Of a stretch of DNA of 64,000 nucleotides, positions 57,441-64,000 are shown piece by piece. The DNA comes from Candidatus Albibeggiatoa sp. nov. NOAA (lineage in GTDB: Bacteria > Pseudomonadota > Gammaproteobacteria > Beggiatoales > Beggiatoaceae). The DNA is taken from contig JAOXRS010000136.1 of assembly GCA_025800385.1 (NCBI GenBank), positions 1-64,000 of the forward strand. Direction: 5' to 3'. The position numbers were made by a program, and so were the translations under genes. Position 1 is the first letter of the stretch, and each line of letters opens with the position of its first letter. The notes below the pieces were generated by a model. The model did not search any database. It worked only from the letters and a program-made list of their open reading frames with translations, and was not told the DNA's origin.

Positions 57441-58025
57441 TTACTTTGGGAATAATTCTTCTACTTTATCAGCAATACGGTTTTTAGACGCAGCAGCTTT
57501 CATAAAAATCACGATAGATTCTAATTCGCCAATCGCTGCACGAGTATCAATACCTTGCTCGCCTAAAATATTTCTGACTTCCTGACCACAAAACTCGATT
57601 AAAAAGTCATCATCACGCGCCATACCAATCGCCAAACCAATCAAATAAGGCGTTGCTTTATCACGGTTCATTGCAATTTTCACTGAAAACTCTTGCCAAG
57701 CTTGCATCCAGCGTGTTTTCTCAGAAGCAGTAATACGTGATGTATCTGTGCGTAAAAATAAGATGATGGAGTTCATATTTTTAGACAAAACATCTTCTTC
57801 AATTTTACCCAGTTTGCACAATGCTTTTGAATGATGCTCAATGCAATGCTCACACTGATAATAAAGTGCTAAACCCAATGCAACACACTCTTTTTGCTCA
57901 AGTGGTAAATAGATATCCCACTTCTCTTCACCATCAGTACCACTGAATACCACCATGTGCATTAAGTTCATCAAATCAGAGACATGGCGAGGAAAAACGT
58001 TGTCTTTAAAAACTTTACTACTCAT
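57441..58025 (-). CDS. Carboxymuconolactone decarboxylase/AhpD-like family protein
   Basis: The 194-residue protein contains one CMD/AhpD-like domain (about 30-100) with the family redox motif QCEHCIEHH (CxxC followed by His) and the preceding glutamate in LPLEQKECVALGLALYY. This is the disulfide-reductase signature of AhpD-type proteins. The C-terminal half repeats a related helical fold (MARDDDFLIEFCGQEVRNIL) but without CxxC. It may support peroxide detoxification or a related thiol reaction; no ahpC is adjacent. The ATG at 58025 is used; a divergent dgt gene lies upstream. Confidence 0.8.
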   Translation of the reverse strand: MSSKVFKDNVFPRHVSDLMNLMHMVVFSGTDGEEKWDIYLPLEQKECVALGLALYYQCEHCIEHHSKALCKLGKIEEDVLSKNMNSIILFLRTDTSRITASEKTRWMQAWQEFSVKIAMNRDKATPYLIGLAIGMARDDDFLIEFCGQEVRNILGEQGIDTRAAIGELESIVIFMKAAASKNRIADKVEELFPK

Positions 58026-58305
58026 CTAAAATATCACTCCAGTTGTTTAGAATGTAATAATATGCTTAATCATATCAAACTTAGATTAATATAAAATGAC
58101 GAAATCAGATTTTTATCCCTCTCAACATCATTGTTTTAAACAAATAATTCCCAATATTTATATAAAGTTGTCATATTTGACCAAAGACATGACAAAACAA
58201 GCCTTGTATTTATGTTAGAAATTATAGAAACTGTCTATTCATTGGAGCTTAAGTGATTTGAAGCTTCATCAAATCTAAATTATAAATTAATGTCTCGGAG
58301 TGTAT

Positions 58306-59472
58306 ATGATAAGACCCCTAGCTCCATACGCTGCGCACCAAGAAACATCTTATGGACGGTTACGAGACGAACCACCACCCTCTGGCCATCGTAGTGAATT
58401 TCAACGTGATCGTGATCGCATCATACATGCAACCGCTTTCCGGCGTTTAGAATATAAAACCCAAGTCTTTGTGAATCATGAAGGTGATTTATTTCGTACG
58501 CGTTTGACACATTCGTTAGAAGTATCACAAATTAGTCGAACGGTTGCGCGTGCCTTACAATTGAATGAAGATTTAACCGAAGCCATTGCATTAGCACATG
58601 ATTTAGGTCATACACCATTTGGTCATGCAGGTCAGGATGCGTTAAATGAATGTATGCAGAATTATGGTGGTTTTGAACATAACTTACAATCATTGCGAAT
58701 TGTAGACGAATTAGAAGAAAAATATCCAGAATTTCGTGGCCTCAACCTTACTTTTGAAACGCGAGAAGGTATCATCAAGCATTGTACACCCAAGCAAGCA
58801 AAGGGCTTAGGCCAAGTTGCTGCGCGGTTTTTAAGTGATCCTAAACATCAGCCTAGCTTAGAAGCGCAAATCAGTCATTTATGCGATGAAGTAGCTTATA
58901 ACAATCATGATATTGATGACGGGTTACGCGCGCGTTTAATCACGATTCGTCAATTACGCGAATTTGAATTATTTGAGCAACATTATACCAGTGTGATGCG
59001 TAGCTATAGTAATTTGCTGCAACGTCAAGTGGTTAATGAAACTATTCGACGTATGATAAATGAACAAGTATTAAATATCATTGAAACCAGTCATGCACAG
59101 ATCGATGCACTGCAACCGAAAAATGTTGATGCAGTACGGATGACAGAAGAACCCATGGTGACATTTAGCGCGCATATGTACAACATGCATATGGAATTAA
59201 AACAATTCTTATATTCGCATTTATATCATCATTACCGTGTGGATCGGATGAATTTCAAAGCCAAGCGAGTGGTAAAAGAATTATTTGACGTATTTATGAG
59301 TGAGCCGCGTTTACTACCATTAGAAGCGCAAGTTGAAGTCAATCGATTACAAGCACAATTGGGTGTAGAAGTGGGTAAAGCACGCGCGGTTGCAGATTAT
59401 ATTGCTGCAATGACAGATCGGTTTGCAATTGCTGAACATGAACGCTTATTTGATCCAAGTACTTTACCATAA
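58306..59472 (+). CDS. dgt: Deoxyguanosinetriphosphate triphosphohydrolase-like protein
   Basis: The 388-residue HD-domain enzyme hydrolyses dGTP (or other dNTPs) to the nucleoside and triphosphate. The N-terminal DRDRIIHATAFRRLEYKTQV and the metal-binding histidines and aspartate of RLTHSLEVSQISR and LAHDLGHTPFGHAG (near residues 68-108) are intact, and ISHLCDEVAYNNHDIDDGL supplies the distal aspartate. The ATG at 58306 is preferred; a GTG two codons earlier overlaps the GGAG Shine-Dalgarno. It is a lone gene divergent from the CMD gene. Confidence 0.93.
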   Translation: MIRPLAPYAAHQETSYGRLRDEPPPSGHRSEFQRDRDRIIHATAFRRLEYKTQVFVNHEGDLFRTRLTHSLEVSQISRTVARALQLNEDLTEAIALAHDLGHTPFGHAGQDALNECMQNYGGFEHNLQSLRIVDELEEKYPEFRGLNLTFETREGIIKHCTPKQAKGLGQVAARFLSDPKHQPSLEAQISHLCDEVAYNNHDIDDGLRARLITIRQLREFELFEQHYTSVMRSYSNLLQRQVVNETIRRMINEQVLNIIETSHAQIDALQPKNVDAVRMTEEPMVTFSAHMYNMHMELKQFLYSHLYHHYRVDRMNFKAKRVVKELFDVFMSEPRLLPLEAQVEVNRLQAQLGVEVGKARAVADYIAAMTDRFAIAEHERLFDPSTLP

Positions 59473-59481
59473 TCACTTTTT

Positions 59482-59518
59482 TGGAGTGCAAAGTCAGCAT
59501 TTACCATATTGCACTCCA
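59482..59518 (+). terminator. Hairpin between convergent dgt and kinase genes
   Basis: TGGAGTGCAA / TTGCACTCCA with a loop of about 15 bases lies 10 bases after the dgt stop and ends at the kinase stop. Neither strand has a T-run directly after it. It may stabilise both 3' ends. The stem start GGAGTGCAA is shared with the hairpin at 18.1 kb. Confidence 0.5.
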
Positions 59519-61234
59519 TTAATGATCCTCTTTGAGTGGAAATTGAATACAAAAAACACTACCCATACCCAATTCACTTTGCACACTAATTTTTCCTTCT
59601 AACATCTCAACAAATTCTTTAGTCAGGGTTAAACCTAAACCCATACCACCATATTCACGTGTAGAAGAATTGTCTGCTTGCTGAAATGCTTTGAACAAAT
59701 TAGCTTGTTGTGCTTCATTCATACCAATACCATTATCTTGAATATGAATGAATAAATAATGTTGATGTCGCTGGACTTGTGTATTTAGCTTAATATCAAT
59801 ATGACCCGAATGGGTAAATTTTGCAGCGTTATTAAGTAAATTCAGCATGATTTGACGTAATTTTACAGCATCAGTCATAATCACTTTGACATTGGTATTA
59901 TATTTTACATCTAAAGTGTTGTTATTTTGCTGGACTAAAGGTTGTACTGTGGTCATCACATCATTGATTAATTGGTGTAAATTGATTTGTTCTAAGTTCA
60001 AAGACATACTACCACTTTCAATTTTAGCAATATCTAATACATCATCAATCAAACCTAATAACTGTTGCCCCGCTGTTAAAACATTATGTGAATATTCAGC
60101 GAACTCATCATAACCATCACTTAAAGTATCTTCATATAAAATTTCACTATAACCAATAATAGCATTCAGTGGCGTGCGCAGCTCATGACTAATATTGGCT
60201 AAAAATTGGTTTTTAGCACGATTGGCTTGTTCGGCAGCTTCCTTCGCATGTTTCAAAGTCATTTCTGCTTGTTTTTGCCTAGTAATATCACGAAAAACCA
60301 CCACACCGCCTAAAATATCACCATATCGCTTGGGATCAGCTTGTTCAATTAAAGGGGTTGAAATATATTCAATCGGTAATAAACGACCACTTGGGGTGAG
60401 AATATATTCATCATTTGCCCTGTGTATCACCCCTCTTTTAACTGCACTACATACGGGGCAAGACGCTTTGTTGTAAAAGCTACGGTCACCTCGTGCATGA
60501 CTGGTGGCGGTTAAATAATGTTTACCAATTAAAAATTTTGCGGGCGTTTCTAAAATTTGAGCTGCGGCAGGGTTAATAAATGTGATTAGGCCTTCGGAAC
60601 TTAAACCACAAATACCATCACCAACAGATTCTAAAATCAATTGATGCTGGCGGCTCATTTTTTCTAAATCTTCATGTGCTGAATTTACCTCAGCGATGCG
60701 TCTTTGAATTTCTTGCTCCATTGGAATAAACGCAACTTTTGTTAGCGTAAAAGACAGGATTAAGCCTAAAAAAATCACAATCACGGAAAAGATAAACAAT
60801 AATTGCCAATTGAGTCGGCTGATAATCGATTCCATCGGCATGAGATCATGTTTAACGATGAGATAGATTTCATTATTAGGTGGGAACGAAACAGTTTTTT
60901 CAATCGTGAAACTATGTTTTGCAATAGTATCTGACCTGTGGCTAAAAAACTTAAAACCATTCCTACTAGTCGCACTCATCTCTATGATATATGGACGTTT
61001 CTCAACCCAGTCTTGTAGGAATCTATTAACTTTAGCAAAATCTTTGGTGATAAATGATTCTTGTACAAAACCACCAATTAAGTCTAATTCTACAGAAGCA
61101 TGATGCTGTTCATTATCAAGTAGCAAATTGCGTTGATGTGAAACAATAAAGCTACCCGCAACAATAAAAAAGGTCAATAAAATCAACCCTGAAAACATAA
61201 GTAAGTGAATATAACGTTTAGGAAGACGTTTCAT
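59519..61234 (-). CDS. Membrane sensor histidine kinase with periplasmic domain and PAS
   Basis: The 571-residue kinase has a membrane span at about 12-31, a periplasmic domain of ~115 residues (about 32-145), a second span (about 146-166), a PAS domain (about 196-320) with an internal CPVC motif (SFYNKASCPVCSAVKRG), a short coiled coil, HisKA with His350 in [20 protein letters not shown], and HATPase_c (about 455-568; NLLNNAAKF, DNGIGM, GGMGLGLT). No receiver domain. The gene follows a periplasmic binding protein gene by 19 bases; the binding protein probably supplies the ligand signal. No response regulator is adjacent. Confidence 0.92.
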   Translation of the reverse strand: MKRLPKRYIHLLMFSGLILLTFFIVAGSFIVSHQRNLLLDNEQHHASVELDLIGGFVQESFITKDFAKVNRFLQDWVEKRPYIIEMSATSRNGFKFFSHRSDTIAKHSFTIEKTVSFPPNNEIYLIVKHDLMPMESIISRLNWQLLFIFSVIVIFLGLILSFTLTKVAFIPMEQEIQRRIAEVNSAHEDLEKMSRQHQLILESVGDGICGLSSEGLITFINPAAAQILETPAKFLIGKHYLTATSHARGDRSFYNKASCPVCSAVKRGVIHRANDEYILTPSGRLLPIEYISTPLIEQADPKRYGDILGGVVVFRDITRQKQAEMTLKHAKEAAEQANRAKNQFLANISHELRTPLNAIIGYSEILYEDTLSDGYDEFAEYSHNVLTAGQQLLGLIDDVLDIAKIESGSMSLNLEQINLHQLINDVMTTVQPLVQQNNNTLDVKYNTNVKVIMTDAVKLRQIMLNLLNNAAKFTHSGHIDIKLNTQVQRHQHYLFIHIQDNGIGMNEAQQANLFKAFQQADNSSTREYGGMGLGLTLTKEFVEMLEGKISVQSELGMGSVFCIQFPLKEDH

Positions 61235-61253
61235 TGCATTCTCACTTTTTATG

Positions 61254-62096
61254 CTAATCCGTTACATTTTCTACAATATTGCGTAATACATCATAATCAC
61301 TGTCTTTCACAGGCACAAACCCCGTCATATCTTTGTTAATTGCTTTCAGTATGTTATCAGCATCGGTATGCCCATCTAAATTAAGTAATGCTATTTGGAT
61401 TTTTTTAAACAAGACCTCAGACAAATTATCACTGGCTAATAGAATATGGGTCGAAATAGCGGGTGATGGTAACAGTGCACGTAATTGATATTGCTCTTTA
61501 TATTCGTTAAATACTTCTTGTGCCACTGCACCTGCATCACAACTGCCCAACAACACCCCTAAAATGACATCTTCATGGGTGGACAAATGATCATAACTGG
61601 CTAAATCATCCAATTGCACACCAACCTGTTGCAGCATATAGCGTGGTACTAAAGTGCTTAAAGTCGAGTTTTTATTACCAAAAGCAAAACGCTTACCAGT
61701 CAATTCCGCAAGTGATTGAATCGAGCTTTGATTAGATACAAAAATAATAGAACGGAAATAAGGTTTATTTTGCATTTCGTAACGGACAAGTAGACGCTTC
61801 TGGCCATATTGTTTCACCATTTTGATATAAGGCAAACCACCAATGAAAGTAATATCTAGCTCATTTTCACCTGCTTGCTGAATGTGTTGCTTATAACTTT
61901 TAGCAATAGATAATTTGACAGGCATGTTTAATTCTTGACTTAAATAATCAACCAGTGGTGTATATTTTTTTATCAACTCGGTTGCGGTGATATACGGCAA
62001 TGCTCCGAATTTCAATATTTTTGGCTCTTCAGCGGCTATGCTAGCACGAGCAATAAACGCTAAAAGCAACATGGCAATAAAACAAGCCTTTTGCAT
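61254..62096 (-). CDS. PhnD-like periplasmic substrate-binding protein
   Basis: The 280-residue protein has a Sec signal peptide (about 1-21, MQKACFIAMLLLAFIARASI, cleavage near IAAEE) and a type II binding fold of the PhnD/phosphate-phosphonate type: LKFGALPYITATELIKKYTP, YKQHIQQAGENELDITFIGG, LAELTGKRFAFGNKNSTLST and VLLGSCDAGAVAQEVFNEY. The first gene of a pair with a sensor kinase, rather than with a permease and ATPase, it most likely serves as an extracytoplasmic sensor input. The ligand is unknown; the fold also binds other anions. Confidence 0.85.
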   Translation of the reverse strand: MQKACFIAMLLLAFIARASIAAEEPKILKFGALPYITATELIKKYTPLVDYLSQELNMPVKLSIAKSYKQHIQQAGENELDITFIGGLPYIKMVKQYGQKRLLVRYEMQNKPYFRSIIFVSNQSSIQSLAELTGKRFAFGNKNSTLSTLVPRYMLQQVGVQLDDLASYDHLSTHEDVILGVLLGSCDAGAVAQEVFNEYKEQYQLRALLPSPAISTHILLASDNLSEVLFKKIQIALLNLDGHTDADNILKAINKDMTGFVPVKDSDYDVLRNIVENVTD

Positions 62097-62572
62097 ACTC
62101 TCCCCCTTTGATAGGATCAGTATAAAACATTTTGCACAAACTGGGGCAATTTGTTAAAAAATATAAAAATAGACGATTTAAATAAGTTTATACCCTTCAT
62201 TTCAATGAGAGAAGATATATTTTTGACGGTTGATTATATGCTACCAATAACCCATTATAATTTTTATAAATAAATGAGTTTATAGAAATTTAATTAAATT
62301 CTGCTATCACTTGTGAAATCATGCTAGATGCGCTTTATCACTGACATTGAAGTTCATAGTTTATAAATTTTTTTTATTGGTTTATAACAATTAGTCTGTT
62401 GGAATATATTATTTACTAAATGCTATGGAAACGACCTAATAAAACGTATTATTGCCTCAATATTTCACATACACCGCATTTTTCTGCCAAAAATCACCAA
62501 TCTAAAATCGACAATCAACCAAGCCTTACTATAAAATGCGTACATTCTGCGTTACCTGCTAGTGAGTAAACT
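62097..62572. other. 476-base divergent intergenic region
   Basis: It separates the PhnD-like gene and the imm-thrC operon. No credible ORF or RNA gene is seen. It holds the imm-thrC promoter near its right end; the left end is AT-rich. Confidence 0.65.
62508..62535 (+). promoter_or_regulatory. Likely sigma-70 promoter of the imm-thrC operon
   Basis: TCGACA (62508-62513) and TATAAA (62530-62535) have a 16-base spacer; each matches 5 of 6 consensus bases. The start codon lies 37 bases past the -10. Confidence 0.6.
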
Positions 62573-62785
62573 ATGGTTGCCAAACTATTGTCACTATTGT
62601 TTTTGATTGGATTTGTAGTGATTTATCTGCTGCCATCTATGATTGCAATTAATCGGGCGCATCCGTATCAAGCGTCAATCATTGTGTTAAATATTTTATT
62701 AGGTTGGACACTCATTTTTTACGCGATTACATTAGCATGGGCTGTCGCACCAATTAAAGACAACAATTATTATACTCAGCATTAG
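62573..62785 (+). CDS. Small membrane protein of the superinfection-immunity family
   Basis: The 70-residue protein has two membrane helices (about 5-22 and 35-58) and matches the layout of phage T4 Imm-like 'superinfection immunity' proteins: YLLPSMIAINRAHPYQASII then VLNILLGWTLIFYAITLAWA. The conserved N-L-L-L-G-W segment between the helices is intact. It starts an operon with thrC, 9 bases upstream of it. In bacteria most members are of unknown function, and a phage-related role is not shown here. Confidence 0.8.
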   Translation: MVAKLLSLLFLIGFVVIYLLPSMIAINRAHPYQASIIVLNILLGWTLIFYAITLAWAVAPIKDNNYYTQH

Positions 62786-62794
62786 AGGTTAGTT

Positions 62795-63865
62795 ATGACT
62801 GCACGTTACACTGGTTTGGTTGATAAATACCGTGATCGTTTACCGATTCATGACGACACACGTATTATCAGCTTGTGTGAAGGTAATACTCCGTTAATCC
62901 GCTTAAATAATATTCCGCGTGATTTGACCAAAGAAGTTAATATTTACGTGAAATATGAAGGTTTAAACCCAACAGGTTCGTTTAAAGATCGTGGCATGAC
63001 CATGGCGATTACCAAAGCGGTTGAAAAAGGTAGCAAGGCAACAGTGTGTGCGTCTACGGGTAATACTTCAGCCAGTGCAGCCGCTTACAGCGCAAGAGCG
63101 GGCATTACTTCGTTTGTATTGATTCCTGAAGGTAAAATTGCGTTAGGTAAATTAGCACAAGCCATGATGCATGGTGCGGTTGTAATTCAAATCGACGGTA
63201 ACTTTGACGATGGTATGCGTTTGGTGAAAGAAGTGGCGCAAGAAGCCCCTGTTGAAATTGTAAATTCAATCAATCCTTATCGTTTACAAGGTCAGAAAAC
63301 CGCTGCTTTTGAAATCGTTGAAGCTTTAGGACGTGCGCCTGATTTCCATTGTTTACCAGTTGGCAATGCGGGTAATATTTCTGCTTATTGGATGGGTTAC
63401 ACTGAATATCATAAAGATGGCATGACCAATCAACGTCCAGTTATGTGTGGTTATCAAGCCAGTGGCGCAGCTCCATTTTTACGTGGCGAGCCTGTTGCAA
63501 ACCCCGAAACTGTAGCAACGGCTATCCGTATCGGTAACCCACAAAGTTGGGATAAAGCGGTTAACGCACAAACAGAATCAGGCGGTTGGTTTAAAGAATT
63601 CCCTGATGAAGAAATTTTACGGGCACAAAAATTATTAGCTGATAGAGAAGGGATTTTCTGCGAGCCAGCATCTGCAATTAGTGTAGCGGGTTGTTTGACT
63701 GATATTCAAGCGGGTAAAATTCCAGCGGGCAGCACTGTAGTATGTACATTAACGGGACATGGCCTAAAAGACCCAGATACAGCAATTAAGCAAAGCGTAA
63801 CTCCATTGATTAAAGTCAAACCAGAATTGGCTGAAGTCAAAGACGCAATTTTACAAAACATGTAA
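62795..63865 (+). CDS. thrC: Threonine synthase
   Basis: The 356-residue PLP enzyme converts O-phospho-L-homoserine to L-threonine. It has the fold-type II lysine in [20 protein letters not shown] (Lys64), the phosphate-binding loop [18 protein letters not shown] near 89, a glycine-rich [12 protein letters not shown] loop near 188, and [13 protein letters not shown] near the end. This is the short class-II type. An AGAGG Shine-Dalgarno lies 6 bases upstream of the ATG. It follows the small Imm-family gene by 9 bases; thrA and thrB are not in the window. A terminator follows. Confidence 0.95.
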   Translation: MTARYTGLVDKYRDRLPIHDDTRIISLCEGNTPLIRLNNIPRDLTKEVNIYVKYEGLNPTGSFKDRGMTMAITKAVEKGSKATVCASTGNTSASAAAYSARAGITSFVLIPEGKIALGKLAQAMMHGAVVIQIDGNFDDGMRLVKEVAQEAPVEIVNSINPYRLQGQKTAAFEIVEALGRAPDFHCLPVGNAGNISAYWMGYTEYHKDGMTNQRPVMCGYQASGAAPFLRGEPVANPETVATAIRIGNPQSWDKAVNAQTESGGWFKEFPDEEILRAQKLLADREGIFCEPASAISVAGCLTDIQAGKIPAGSTVVCTLTGHGLKDPDTAIKQSVTPLIKVKPELAEVKDAILQNM

Positions 63866-63885
63866 GACAACCTCTCTTACCATAA

Positions 63886-63936
63886 AATAACCTGAGTACC
63901 TTATCGTTTATGAAAAGGAATCGGGTTATTTTTTTA
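63886..63936 (+). terminator. Rho-independent terminator of imm-thrC
   Basis: AATAACCTGA / TCGGGTTATT (one G-U pair) with a 25-base loop is followed by TTTTTT. It lies 20 bases after the thrC stop. Confidence 0.7.
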
Positions 63937-64000
63937 TAAATCACAACTTGTAAATGCTCACATAATCAACTGTTTTTGCTCAATATCTAATAAAATTTGA

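Noticed and set aside
1-64000. CRISPR array, insertion sequence, prophage or rRNA operon
   Set aside because: No repeat-spacer pattern, transposase, integrase, structural phage genes or rRNA sequence was seen on either strand.

Overview
The window looks like a chromosomal segment of a low-GC (roughly 38-40 %) gammaproteobacterium, most plausibly of the Thiotrichales/Beggiatoa type. The basis is the housekeeping genes (gammaproteobacterial-style ihfA-merR after pheT, LptM, PBP1A, gamma carbonic anhydrase, Dgt), the cytochrome c maturation genes, and the large number of PAS-rich histidine kinases next to giant secreted proteins. The taxonomic call is inference. I found no rRNA, tRNA, CRISPR array, insertion sequence or phage block.

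Layout. 1-4.2 kb: a WD40 beta-propeller protein whose 5' end lies outside the window. 4.4-6.7 kb (minus): ccmC and ccmB without ccmA, preceded by two tandem small paralogues that resemble the detached C-terminal tail of Rpn/PD-(D/E)XK 'transposase' proteins, and a 44-codon ORF. 6.9-15 kb (minus): housekeeping genes: LptM-like lipoprotein, bactofilin, DapC-like aminotransferase, nadC, mutM, then an mrcA (PBP1A)-plsY-lipoprotein operon. 15.1-30.8 kb: gamma carbonic anhydrase, PAS histidine kinase, glycogen phosphorylase, SulP anion transporter, methionine aminopeptidase, a three-receiver hybrid kinase, an orphan PstS-like protein, an OmpA-type lipoprotein, a YeeZ-like dehydrogenase and a REC-histidine kinase. 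30.8-36.2 kb: a 1790-residue kinase with eight PAS domains and one GAF domain. 36.3-40.2 kb (minus): a GT8-like glycosyltransferase, then pheT-ihfA-merR without pheS.

40.4-56.1 kb (minus) is the most unusual part, about 15 kb of large secreted proteins. A 2516-residue mosaic (alpha/alpha prenyltransferase-like repeats, carboxypeptidase-regulatory repeats, CARDB, FG-GAP propeller, VWA, C-terminal propeller) is followed by a 1689-residue protein with a transglutaminase fold lacking its cysteine, a PKD domain and a metzincin-like zinc motif, and then by a membrane-anchored protein with a pseudopilin-like tail. Upstream lies a 582-residue short paralogue that keeps only the signal peptide and C-terminal part of the giant, together with matching promoter and downstream hairpin. 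I propose this as a candidate uncharacterised surface or matrix system.

56.6-64 kb: a SUKH (SMI1/KNR4) protein, a CMD/AhpD-like protein, dGTPase, a PhnD-like binding protein paired with a membrane histidine kinase, and an operon of a small superinfection-immunity-family membrane protein with threonine synthase. Five histidine kinases occur in the window and none is next to a DNA-binding response regulator, so signalling outputs must lie elsewhere.
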